64,000 nucleotides of DNA from Purshia tridentata (lineage: Eukaryota; Streptophyta; Magnoliopsida; Rosales; Rosaceae): the NCBI GenBank assembly GCA_003254885.1, contig QANT01003274.1:1-64000 (forward strand). The letters are read 5' to 3'. Below the pieces are notes generated by a model. The model ran no database searches. It saw only the letters and a program-made list of their open reading frames with translations, and was not told where the DNA came from. Position 1 is the first letter of the stretch. Each line of letters starts with the position of its first letter. The translations under genes were made by a program, and so were the position numbers. This document shows positions 40,501-52,380 of the stretch, piece by piece.

Positions 40501-41940
40501 TTAGATCCTACTCAATGAGATTAGACATGATTTTCAAAAGCAATTGCTACTCATTGTTTTCATTAAGCTTAAGATGATCTGATCATGTTATCAAACTCAT
40601 TATCTTTTTATTATATATTTTGTTTTTTAACTCTTTATTAATATGAGTCTATGACATCGATTGTAAATCGTTAATTTGGTGATCGAGTTCATAAATTCTA
40701 TCAGCTACCATTCTCTTAGTTCCAAATGTAGTAAATCCTACTTTATGTAGGAGAATAAAAAAATTATAATATTTCCTTGAAAGTGAACTTCAATTAATTA
40801 ATGACCTTAGGCTTCTTAGTATTTACCAACCTAGCTAATCCAAGTTGGTGATAAAATATTAAAACGGAAACATTGCAAAAAGGACCAACCTTTAACATCG
40901 ATCATTGCAGTGCCACTGCCAATATCACATAAATAATATATGTAAGGGTAAGAAATTAAAGTCTCTCCAAAATGAAGGGGAAGAAGACTTTATAAGAACC
41001 CATGATGGGCAAGTCAATGACTTATTAATTTATTATGCCTTAATCCATAATTTTCAAGCCCTAATATAATTTAATTAGTGGAAACTTGAAAAAGAGCAAG
41101 CAGCACCCTCCAAACATATCATAAAGATCGATGTATATATCATAATGATATTTGTTGTTTTCCATTATGAATCCAAACATAAAGTCTACAACAAAAAAAC
41201 TCAAATCCATATCCAATTTGATAAGATGACATATACAAATGCCAAAAGATAATATGCTCTATTCTATTCGAGTACAGAGAACAGAGACACATTCATCTTA
41301 TTAGTAAGAACAACCTACCAGCCACCATCAATTAGGACAATTGCACTTCATACAACGCGTGCCGAACACGCGCTAAAAGATTATGCCTTACTTGGATGAC
41401 CAAAGCACACATAGTCAAGGGATTAACAAATAAAATAAATTCAAAACACAAAGTTAGAAAGTGTTATTATTTAAGTGATTAACTAATTAGCAGTAGGAAA
41501 ATATATATATATTTTTTACAATATTGAAGAGATTTTATATTCGAATACACATAATAATTTTTCACTTGACAGTGCATCAAATGCACTCAATAATTTTCAG
41601 TGGCTAACAACACTTGCACCTCTACGATTAACCTATTTATTTATTTATTTAAAATGTGTCCGTTTTGTATTTTTTAAAAAATAATCATAATTAAAATATT
41701 TTTTATAAAGAGGTGAGAAAATATGATCGGTACTTGAGAATGGTGCTTCTCTAATTTTGTCGGCGATAAATCCATTAGTGCTAAAAATACCGATTAGTGA
41801 TATGGCCTTCAAAAAGGATGATAAGAAGATCTATGGTTAAACTGTTAAAGCCACATGACTTCGACCGAACAAAAGAAAAAAAAAAGGAAAAAAAAAGAAG
41901 CCACAAATGGCTTCAGCTCACTCTTCTTGTAGTTAAAACT
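34600..41940. other. Long intergenic stretch (7.3 kb) without a supported gene
   Basis: Frames here are short and lack recognisable domains. No known miRNA or tRNA was recognised. Visible structures are AT microsatellites near 35830 and 37642, a G-box cluster at 39377-39806, and A/T-rich tracts near 41496 and 41640. Unrecognised non-coding transcripts are possible. Confidence 0.5.
39377..39848. promoter_or_regulatory. Cluster of five G-box cores and GTGGTCCAC-type palindromes
   Basis: CACGTG occurs at 39377, 39487, 39518, 39775 and 39801. The last two sit in near-palindromes GGTCCACGTGGAC and GGTCCACGTGGA. GGTGGTCCACC (39725) and GTGGTGGACCAC (39837) resemble TCP-type sites. The cluster is about 2-2.5 kb upstream of the likely transcription start of the PIF3-like gene. 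Function is inferred. Confidence 0.4.
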
Positions 41941-42799
41941 TGACACATTGTACCTCTCACCTCTCTCTCTCTTTCTCTGCGTTGGTCCCCCTGCAACTCT
42001 GCTAGCCTTTCGCCGTCTTCTACTCTCTCTCTCTCTCTCTCTCTCTGAAATGGGTTCTCTTTGTTCGAGCTCAGTTACTGATTCTCAAGAGCTTTATTCT
42101 GATTCACCATGTGGATTAGCGTAATTTGACTAGTTCGAGGAACCTCTGATTCCCCCAACATTTTGTTTCCTTTCTCTATATAGGATTTTTCTAGCTGGGT
42201 ATTGGGTATTGAAGATTTTGGGCTGTTCTTCAAGTTACCTGCTGTATTCCTTTTAGTGTTGAGTCAAAAATTTGGAGCTGTTTGTTTATGATTGTGGATT
42301 AATTTAAGGAAACATAATCTGTTTTCTGGGTTTTTCGTTTAATGATTAAAAAGTGAAAAAGAACTAATTTTTAACTCAAAGCAGCTTAATTTAGAGGTTT
42401 ATTTGGGATATTTGGAAGCCATTAAAGAATTACTTTGAGTCTTTGACTGCTCACTTCTATTTTATTTTATTTACTGATAAAGACTTTAGTATTTAAAGAA
42501 AGATTTTATTCTGTAAATTATTACTAAGGAAAGAATATATTTCTTTATTTCCACCATAAGTTGAACTGGGATTGTCATGTAGCGGGTTTCAGTTGTGCTT
42601 TTAAGTCTTCAATTGTTGGCATTCTATTTATATACACAAAATATATGATATATATATATATATATACGTGTACATTTTTTTTGGGTCCTTTGAACTCAGC
42701 ACTTAAAATGAAGACTACTGTGTAGAAGCTACCAATAATGGCTGTGTTGTTGAAGCTTTGGGGCATTTCAGAATAACACAGTGATTCCAACTCTTCACC
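41941..42799 (+). other. 5' leader region of the PIF3-like gene with upstream reading frames
   Basis: A CT microsatellite (42022-42046) precedes an upstream ATG at 42050 that opens 24 codons (MGSLCSSSVTDSQ...) ending TAA at 42124. A shorter upstream frame lies at 42738-42776 (MAVLLKLWGISE). The region between probably contains a leader intron with an acceptor near 42724 or 42771; its donor is not certain. An AT microsatellite lies at 42646-42666. Confidence 0.5.
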
Positions 42800-45700
42800 A
42801 TGCCTTTATCCGAGCTATATCGAATGGCCAAAGGAAGGGTTGATTCAAGTCAAGATTTTGAGTAAGTCCAGTTCCACTCCTTCTTACAATCTTGTTACCT
42901 CTCTTAATTTTGTCATTGAATTGTATTCTGTGTTCCCATTTAATATTTGTTTTTTGTTTTTCTTCTTCCCCTTTTGTACATTCTGGGATTTAATGCAGAC
43001 CTGGGAATGACTTTGTTGAGCTAGTATGGGAAAATGGTCAGATTATGATGCAAGGTCAGTCCAGTAGAGCTAGAAAGAGTCCTAACAGCTTACCATCTTA
43101 TACTCCCAAGAATCGAGAGAAAGATGTAGGAAATGGCGCCATTGGGAAGACTGGGAAGTTTGGGTCCATGGACTCTGTATTGAATGAAATTCCATTGTCG
43201 GTGCCATCTGCTGAAATGGGTTTGAGTGATGATGATGATATGTTGCCTTGGTTGAATTATCCCATTGATGAATCTTTACAACATGACTACAGCCATGATT
43301 TTTTGCCTGAATTATCTAGTGTTGCAAATGAGATTTCCACCAATAACAATCTCCCACCAATTGATAAAAGGAGTAGTTCTAGTCAGGTATATAGGGACTC
43401 CAATACCAATTCTGCACATGAAGGTTCTAGTTTGGAACAAAGGAATGTGTCGAAGGTTTCTTCAATAAGTGGTGCTGAGGTTGGCAGACCTAGAGGTGGT
43501 ACTATTCAGTTGTACCCATTGTCATCACAGCAATCCCAAGCATCATTTCCATCTTTTAGATCAAGGGTTTCAGATGTTGTTGGTGATAATACAAGTAGTG
43601 CCACCCATCATGCTGTTTGCAAGAATCCTGTTCAGGTTTCATCTACAGGTGGACTTCCTGGCATAAAAATGCAGAAGCAAGATCCAGTAGCGCCTAGTAA
43701 TAATAATTCAAACATAGTGAATTTTTCCCATTTCTCACGACCAGCTGCTCTTGTTAAAGCCAACCTTCAGAACATTGGAGCGATGGCTGGCTCGGATTTA
43801 TTAAGCCTGGAAAGGAATGGAAATAAGGATAAGGGTTCAGCTGCAACATGTAACAATCCTCCCAAATCAACACTAATTGATTCAAGCAGTGGTTTACAGA
43901 AGGAGTCAAATTCACAATGCCAACATCTTATGGCACCATCCAGTGCTGAATTGAAACCAACAGAAGCTAAGCCTCTTGAGGAACCACATGCTGCTAAACA
44001 GTCTGAGGCTGCATGCCAAGAGGATGCCTCTTTGAATGACACAAACCCTAATCATTTTCCTTGTGAAAGTGCAATTAGGGTACTTCCAGATGGTGAAAAA
44101 ACCGTGGAGCCTGCTGTCGCTTCTTCCGTATGCTCAGGCAATAGTGTGGAGAGAGCTTTGGATGATCCAACAGGACCAACACATGCTTTGAAGAGAAAAT
44201 GTCGTGATACTGACGAGTCTGAATGCCATAGTGAAGTAAGTTGAAAAGTTGGTGTTCAATATTTCTTGGAGTTTCCATGCTTTTTCCCTTCCGAGCTAAA
44301 CCAAGAAAACGGCCTCATGTGCAGGATGCAGAAGAAGAATCTGTGGGTGTGAAAAAAGGAACCCACGCTCGAGGTATGGGTTCCAAGAGAAGCAGAGCAG
44401 CAGAAGTGCACAATTTATCAGAAAGGGTGAGCCAAACCATTCATTAATAGTATTCATAACAGAGAACATGTTAGTTGCTTTGTGATGTGCTGTTTGTAAA
44501 CTCTAAGATCATTAATTTGTACTCATTTTGGACTTCTGTGAACAGAGGCGAAGGGATAGAATCAACGAGAAGATGCGCGCTCTACAAGAACTCATACCCA
44601 ATTGCAACAAGGTACTAGTTTTTTGTTTTTTTTTTAATCTGAGTTTTATAGTCTTGCCAGAAATTTGCTTGCGATGTTTGATGGACTTCCTAGGTTTTAT
44701 TATTTTGGTGTTAAATCAAGGATCTAATTTACTTTTTGAAGTGAAATCAATTAATAAAATAGTATCATGCATAGGGAAGTCTGTTAATTAAATCTGAAAT
44801 GTATGTCCACAATCTTTTCAAACTTCAGCTTTTGTTAGAAATTTGGTTGCGTATTATATTGTACATTCCTGATAGTCATGGAAGTTTAAACATAACCTGG
44901 TTTAAACATAACCTGGTATAAGTTAGTATCTTCTGTAATTTGGTTATGCTGACATTTTCATTATCTTATAAGGTGGACAAAGCTTCAATGCTTGATGAGG
45001 CTATTGAGTATTTAAAGACACTTCAACTCCAAGTACAGGTAAACATACTTACTCACACCCTCTTTACTTGTACACGTTTTCAATTTTAGTGTATAAGAAA
45101 TTGGATATTCAATTATAACATGTTATTATTTTCAATCTCTATGCAGATTATGTCAATGGGAGCTGGTTTGTATATGCCATCAATGATGTTACCAGCAGGA
45201 ATGCAACAAATGCATGCACCCCGCGTGGCTCATTTCTCTCCCATGGGTGTTGGAATGGGAATGGGATTGGGCATGGGTTTTGGGATGGGTATGCCCGACA
45301 TGAATGGTGGATCTTCTAGTTACCCTATGTTTCAGATGCCCCCCATGCAAGGAGCACATTTCCCTGGTTCGCCTATATCAGGGCATACTGCCTTCAATGG
45401 GATGATAGGATCTAACCTTCAGATGTTTGGAGTTCCTGGTCAAGGATTTCCCATGCCGATGCAGCGTGCACCTTTGGTTCCTTTATCAGGAGGGTCCTTT
45501 ATGAAGTCAGCTGGAGCAATGAATGCTTGTGGTGCAGGAGGTCCTGTGGAAAATGTGGAATCAGCTCCAGTTTCTGGTTCAAAGGATTCATTGCAGAACA
45601 TGAACTCTCAAGTGGTACAAAACACCATTGCCAATAGCTCTATGAATCAGACATCTACTCAGGTCTTTGAATTTACCATAAAGTGAATTTTTTTTGAAAG

Positions 45701-46150
45701 AATAAATTTCTTTTGGTCAAAATTTGAAGGAATATATGATGATCATGAATCTTGGAGTTCAGTTGTTTAAATAATGCTGCATGTCCGTTGGGGTTCTTCT
45801 TTAATGTGTAAGTTGGAGTGTTAGAATTAATAAAAATATGTGGGATTTACACCATTGTACATATATGAAAGAAAAAGAAACCCCTGTGATTCTACCAACC
45901 ATCCAAAACTTCAGCTCTGAACATCTTAAATTTCCTATTGTCTTAGTTGTGTTCTGCCCTTAGTTTCTTTTTGTGTCTAAATTAAAATTTTGTCGCTCTT
46001 TTGTGTTGCCAGTGTCAAGCAACAAATGAGGGATTTGGACAGTCTGCTTTGGTGCAAAATAATGTTCAAGCATCCGAAGATAATAGCAGCAGAGCTAACA
46101 GATCACCTAACGGAAATGACCTTGTGCATAGTAGAGCAGCTAGTGAGTAA
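42800..46150 (+). CDS. PIF3-like phytochrome-interacting bHLH transcription factor, 728 aa
   Basis: Seven coding exons keep frame: 42800-42861, 42999-44235, 44325-44426, 44546-44611, 44973-45038, 45147-45662, 46013-46150 (2187 nt). The protein begins [12 protein letters not shown]. The active-phytochrome-B binding motif is at about 28-41 ([14 protein letters not shown]). A second conserved region, [20 protein letters not shown], resembles the APA region specific to PIF3/PIF1. The bHLH spans about 455-511 ([20 protein letters not shown], then [14 protein letters not shown]), with the His-Glu-Arg set for G-box binding. The tail is Met/Gly-rich. PIFs repress light responses in the nucleus and are degraded after red light. 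The NFSHFSRPA motif is also PIF3-like. The last exon runs to TAA at 46148; GTGAGT beside the stop could be an alternative donor. Confidence 0.93.
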
Positions 46151-47380
46151 ATTTTTATATTCACATGACACACTCGCACACATATTAATAATTCATTTTT
46201 GAAAGAATACGAACTTATCTCTACTTGCATATTCAGGTTATGATTAACAAGCAGTTTTATCTGTGGTTGGAGGAGAGATCCATGTTGCAACATCTTGAGA
46301 TTGGACCTTTTGCTTGCTTCTGATATGGGTAGATACAGTTTGAAGTACATGAAAAGGTACCTCTGAGTTGATGAGGTCGAACCTTTACAATAACCATCCA
46401 AATTCTAATTTCAGGAGAGTACAGTTGCATAGTGCACAGATTTTGGTACCTTGAGAAGACTTTCACTTGTACATTCACTTTTGTAACCGGTGAGGTAATG
46501 CAATGTCCAAGAGTTGAGTATACCGGAAATATGTATCAAATGTGTGTTTTGGTCGACATATATAACAATTCTTTGGATTAAATGAAATGATAGTAATGCC
46601 TTAATACATTTGTATTCTCTCATTCCCTGCAGCCACTGTGATGAAATATGGTACAATTGTTAAGAAGAATATTGGTTACACTGATGGTTCATCGGTTTCA
46701 CTTATGCCCTGAGTTTAGATAATTGACGTATTATAAGGTGCTGAGGGGGTCTTAATAGGAGTGAAACTCTTGTGCTGGTCTTATAGTGATGTGGTTTGGT
46801 CAGTGTCAATTCAAGTTTAGATATATGGTGACATAAGTAATACTTAATATTTTGGACTATCTTCTCCATTTAGAGTGTTTACTCACCTAGTCATTTCTTA
46901 ATTTGGGTTCAAATCGTGACGTCTTTCCCCAGATATAACAGTTTGAAGGGTATAATAAAACTTATATCCACATATCATTGCAACTGTAAAACTTAAACCA
47001 ATTACTGGCAAAGTAAAGGGCACGATGATGAATATGATAATTGCAACTGTAACATATATCCACATATCATTTTCACAATACTAAAATTCGTTCATGATGA
47101 TAATTGACAACAATCAAGCACCAACACACAATAGTTACAACTGAAATCAACAGTGTCAAAAGAGAAGATAACTAACACTAAACACACCACTTCTCACAAT
47201 ATTGAGTATGGCATAGCCTATATCTTCTATATACACACACCCAAACCATCAGGCATCAACATACAAGCCAAGATCTGCGAGTGACCAGCAACACCAAGGG
47301 ACCAACCACAATAATATAAACATCAAGAATGAAGGAAGACATAAAAAGTGATATATGCAAATCGTCATAGTTGAATTCAA
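46151..47380. other. Convergent 3' regions of the PIF3-like and Glu-rich genes
   Basis: The PIF3-like 3' untranslated region probably continues to around 46600 and the minus-strand gene's to about 47200. A short direct repeat, ATATCCACATATCATT, occurs at about 46970 and 47057. No gene is seen. Confidence 0.5.
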
Positions 47381-50300
47381 TTATTTGACTTTGATATCAC
47401 CCTTGGTTCCAGAGGCAGGGGTTTTTGAGCTTGGAGATTTCCCAGTGATAGCTTTCTTTGCCTTCACGAGTGACTGCTTCACCTTTGATAGAATGTTGTT
47501 TGACTGTTTTTGAGGAGGCTTAGCTGGAACTTCCTTTGGCAGGTCCTCGGAGGGTTTTGTGTAATCGCCATCCTTGGTGGGAGACTCTACATTTTGATCA
47601 GACTTTGCAACATCGTCAATGACTTTATCCAATTTATCAGCATCTGTTTTAACAGTTTCCTCCCCTTTTACCTCTGACTCATATTGCTTGGATTCTTTAA
47701 GTGGTTCATTAACAGCTGTAGTGACTTCACTCTGCTTTTCTTCTGCATTCTCATCGTTCTTAGTTTCAACTATAGCTGGCATCTCATCTCTTTCATTTTC
47801 CACCACGGGTTCAACATCTTTCCCAACTCCCTCAAATGATTTTTCTATTACTTTAGAGGGAGAGATAGAGCTGTTGACATCCCATTTATCTGGTTGAATT
47901 GACACCCCATCAATCACATTTCTGTTTCCATTGTCTTCAGATTTCACATTCTTTGTTTCATTCTCTTCTCCAACCTTTACTACTTCCACTGCTGTCTCTT
48001 CTGCTAGCTTCTTAACCACATCAACCTCACTTAATTCTTTCTTTTGGTCCTCTTTAATTGGTTGAGTTGAATCCTCAGCTATCACATCTCTCTTTTCATT
48101 CTCTTCAGTATCAACATTCTTTGCCACACTCTCTTCTCCAACCTTCTCCAACTTCACTGCTGCCTCTTCTGCTAGCTTGTCAACCACATCAACCCCACTT
48201 GATTCTTTCTTTTGGTCCTCTTGAATTGGTTGAGTTGAATCCTCAGCTATCACATTTCTCTTTTCATTCTCCTCAGTTTCAACATTCTTTGTCACATTCT
48301 CTTCTCCAACCTTTTCCAACTTCACCACTGCCTCTTCTGCTAGCTTCTCATTTACATCAGCCCCACTTAATTCTTTCTTTTGGCCCTCTATAATTGGCTG
48401 AACTGAATCCTCAGTTATTGCATCTCTCTTTTCATCCTCTTCAGTTTCCACATTCTTTTCTCCAACCTTTACCAGTTCCACTGTTTCCTCTTCTGCTATC
48501 TTCTCAACCACATCAAGTCCACTTAATTCTTTGCTGTCTGCTTTAATTGGTTGAGTTGAATACCCAGTTACCCCAATTCTCTTTTCCTTCTCTTCTATTT
48601 CCACATTTTCTTCTCCAACCTTTTCCGTCTCCACTGCTGCATATGCTGCAATCATCTCAACCACATCAGCCACACTTAATTCTGTCTTTTGCTCCTTATT
48701 AATTGGTTGAGTTGAATCCTCAGTTACCACATTTATCTTTTCAATCTCTTCAGTTTCCACATTCTCTACTCCAACCTTTTTGGTCTTCTCAGCTGTCTCT
48801 TCTGCTAGCTTCTCCACCACATCAACCTCACTTAATTCTTTCTTTTGGTCCTCAGCAGCAGTGAGCTTTTCTGTGACATCAGGAAGAGAAGAATATGCTC
48901 CATCTTGTAGTTCGATTTTAGTTTCCCGATTATGTGAAACCTCTTCCAGACCTCTAATTTGACTAGGTTTGTTGTCTATATCAGCAGTTTGCCCTTCCTC
49001 CAAGAATGTGGCGTGCTCAACCTTTTTATCAACTGCGGACTCGTCATCTTTAACCGTTTCATCCTGCTCATGTTCTTCAGGTTCAACCTCATGTTTTTTC
49101 TCAACTTGTTGAGTAAGTTCAGATGGGTCTCCTGGCTTTTCCTCCACTTCAGCAACAGCAAGTTCTGGCTTCTGTACGTCCAAAGACTCCAGTTCTGAGT
49201 CTTTAATCTCTTGTAGGAATGTTTCTACGGATCCTTTGTCAGAAGTAACCTCCAATGACTTCTCTGGTTTCTCAATGGCTTCAACTAATGATTGAGGAGC
49301 ATCAACCATCTTCGGTTGATCCACTTTTTCTTTTTCTGTGATTTCTATGGCTGGTTCTTTTGGCTCTTCTCCTACCACAGACTCAATAACCACATCAACA
49401 ACTTGCTCTGGTGCTTTTGAGTCAGGAATGGGGTCATTTTCCACCTTCGTTTGATCAATAAGTGGAATATCTGACACAGGAGCATCAGCAGTCATCTCAG
49501 ACTGAACTACAGGAGGGTCAATCTTCTTATAATCAAACCCTTCAGAGTTAGATAGTGTTACTGGACCGGCTGAATCCTCAGTTTTGGGTATTTCTTCTCC
49601 ACTTTCTTTGGTTGAAGAAACACCATTTTGTTCCGCAGCCTTTTCTTCTTCACTCATCTTCTTTCCAACTTGCTGCAATGATTAAAAATGATATCAACAC
49701 AAAGGAAATTCTAGAGCTGAGAAATTATATATAGAAACTTGGCAATATGACCTAGAAGTAAAAAGAACTACAAGCTTTGCTTTTAATCTCTTTTGACATC
49801 TCTAAGTTAAGTCCATTTACAAATAAATTTGATATGAACAAAATACTTAGATCTCTAGATCCAAACCAAATAAGAAAGCCATACAAGATATATGTAGAAC
49901 TTGGAAACAACCAATATCAAGTCTCTCCTGTTATGGACAACTTTTTTGCTTTAGGACCTGACATGATGAATTAGATCATAATTCCTTCAACTTATAAACA
50001 AGTTGTCAAAACCTTTCAATCATAATTGTAATGCTGCATATACCTATGGTCTCTTTGGGGGTCTTTAAGATGTATTCATTTCAATAAGAGAAATCTGGCA
50101 TCCTCTGCCAAGCAAAAGGAAAAAAGTGGAAAAACACAAAAGAGATGGTGCCCTTGATGTGCTTCCTACTTGGTTTCGGACCATTTTTATAGTCGAAATA
50201 TATAGCTTTCTTCAAAATCTAAAGGACATATCATCTCTCATCTGCCATCAGGCTATACATGATCTGGATAGATGATCAAAACTCAAGTTTGAAAGTTGCA

Positions 50301-50784
50301 TGATACAGTAAACAGTACATCTAATACCCTATATATACTTATCTAAGAAGTCTTAATTGATTAAGCAAAAAAGAAAAGGCACTGGTAAGATGCTATCCAA
50401 TATGAAATATGCAAAAAGCAGACACCTCCAAATTATAAACCATGGGAACACGATTACTTCTACGGGGTTCCAAGTTGGTATTGATGAAAAATACATAATC
50501 ATGACTAAATATCATTCATACCAAATCAAGGAGAAATATAAGCACAATCACAAGTGGGTGCTGATATAATCTAGTTGACAATACTAACTATATATATGTA
50601 TCAGAAAGTTAAGACAACCTAAACTTTGGATCATCAGAACTTTGAAATCCCTGAAAGGATCACACTTGATCACTGAAGTTTAACACTTATCACAGTAATC
50701 TGAGTGAAATGAAGTAGAAATATGGAAAGAACTAACCTCATCAGTGGTAGGAATTTGGTGTGATAAAACAGTCTCAGTAGCCAT
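47381..50784 (-). CDS. Glutamate-rich, mostly disordered repeat protein, 779 aa
   Basis: Two exons: 50784-50737 (MATETVLSHQIPTTDE) and 49672-47381, joined in frame to QVGKKMSEEEKAAEQNG (2340 nt). The protein is very rich in Glu, Lys, Val and Asp, with little hydrophobic sequence, so largely disordered or coiled-coil is expected. The centre (about 47880-48860 in DNA) has six tandem units of about 50-56 residues around QKKELS-VDVVEKLAEE, EKVGEENVETEE and EDSTQPI. The C-terminus turns basic (ILSKVKQSLVKAKKAITGKS). No signal peptide or known domain is seen. I do not recognise a named family; proteins like this are often mislabelled titin- or neurofilament-like by composition alone. The C-terminal basic segment could be the conserved functional part (inference). 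Confidence 0.85.
47880..48860 (-). repeat. Coding tandem repeat, six units of about 150-170 bp
   Basis: Each unit encodes DVVEKLAEE-like, VGEENVETEE-like and STQPI-like blocks. Units 4 and 5 are the most alike, with VAKNV/VTKNV insertions, which suggests recent local duplication. Confidence 0.85.
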
Positions 50785-50857
50785 TTGTGTGAATTCAAGA
50801 GCAATTGGGTGACAGTACTTCTAAGTAGTTTAGGGGAATTCAAGTGAAAAGCAAAAA

Positions 50858-50932
50858 AAAAAAAAAAGGGGGAAAAAGGAAAGATACNAAAAAAAAAAAA
50901 AAAAAAAAAAGGGGGAAAAAGGAAAGATACGG
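50858..50932. repeat. Poly-A tract with duplicated 20-bp tail around an N, probable assembly error
   Basis: A run of A followed by GGGGGAAAAAGGAAAGATAC occurs twice, separated by a single N at 50888. The pattern is what an unresolved homopolymer junction produces. Confidence 0.75.
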
Positions 50933-52039
50933 TTGGCAACAACCCAAAAAAGCCCAGATTAACTTTTGGGAAGTAGAGTAAGATGATGAACTGCTACAGC
51001 TACCGCAAAACAAATGAAAAACAGGTTGTCAAGGGCAGACCACATCACATGGTCTGGCAATTGGCATAGTAGCAATGATTAGGCTCAGCTCAGGAGGAAC
51101 CCTTTGCTTTTGTTTATCCACAAAGAAATTATATATATAATATAATTGATTTGGAGATAATTACACGATTAATCCACTTATTATTTTATAATTCTCAAGT
51201 TAGTTCACAAATTTTTTAAGTACCAAATAAGTCTACCAATTAATTGACGTTTACCTCCTTAGTTCATTTCGTCAAAATATATCAAATGACATCAAGTTTG
51301 GTCACGTGGAGAGCACATAGAAGTGCAAATCAGTGATTTCATGTCCCATTGTCCCCTACTCTCTCTCTCTCTCTCCAAGAGGTGCTAACGGCTTCTCCGG
51401 CTTTCAATCTGGAGGTCGACGAAGCTATCGACACTCCTTGAAATTACCACACAACTATCATATAAGATGGTCTAATAAGTGTATACAAACAACATTACTC
51501 TTTTCTAAATATTTTAAAAACTTGTAATTGATGAAATATGAGCATTGTATTTCATTCACTGAATTATATAGGGTGCATTGGTGCAAAAGTCCTATATTTA
51601 TATAAGATCAACGTCAAGTCTAAGAAGAATTTGGATTCTTTGCTTTTCTTTTTGTTTTAATTTGAACCATATATATAATATAAATTCAAAGGTTTATATA
51701 ACTTCACTTGTAAATTTTAGGAATCAATTTCATCTTCTACTCTATATTATTGGATTGTAAATACATAACTAAAAATAAAAGTCAAAACATAAACATAGAG
51801 AAAAAAACAAGCAGAGAAAGACATCATAATAGAGAATGAAAGAGCTAGAGAATAAATGAACTAATCAATTATGAGAAGAGATGTAGCTGAAATGTGGCGC
51901 ATTGTATCATTGTATGTAAACTGAATTTGAGTAACAAGGACATAGCATTTACCTATATTTTCACTGCCGTTTCTTGAATAAAAAAGAACTTACAAGGACT
52001 TGTTGACATCGATCTTGTGTTGAAATGAATGTTATATAA
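50933..52039. other. Promoter side of the Glu-rich gene and intergenic sequence
   Basis: A CT microsatellite lies at 51359-51376. No credible coding frame, RNA gene or classified repeat is seen. Confidence 0.45.
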
Positions 52040-52380
52040 TAATTTTCTAAATTATCTAGTTAAAATCTAGATTCTGTTTAGATTAGTTATAACCGAAATT
52101 AGTTTTACATTGTTAGGGTTGTTGGTCTTGGTTGTAATTAGTTATGATGAACTAACACAGACTTACAATTTATGTTTATGGTATCAGAGCACTGCATGTA
52201 GCAATTTTATTTAGATTAGTTAAAACTCAAATTAGTATTACTTTGTTAGGGTTGTTAGTCTTGTAATTAGTTATGAACTTATGATGAGCTGACATGAACA
52301 CGTACTCAATTACTTTCATATATATCAAGATTGTACTTAATTTTATTATGGAATAAGAATAAAGGAAGAAGCTTTGGAGG
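52040..52380 (+). mobile_element. Old copia-type LTR remnant with primer-binding-site-like word
   Basis: TGGTATCAGAGC at 52179-52190 is the initiator-Met tRNA primer-binding word found just after the left LTR of many plant Ty1/copia elements. Segments on either side (about 52075-52165 and 52205-52290) share TTTAGATTAGTTA, TTGTTAGGGTTGTT and GTAATTAGTTATG, so they are copies of one another. No coding domains are present. It is a decayed fragment. Confidence 0.55.

Noticed and set aside
46905-46925. GGGTTCAAATC, resembling a tRNA T-arm
   Set aside because: No acceptor, D-arm or anticodon stem can be formed around it.
48058-48393. 111-residue plus-strand frame with internal repeats
   Set aside because: The repeats are the complement of the Glu-rich protein's coding repeats, not a separate gene.
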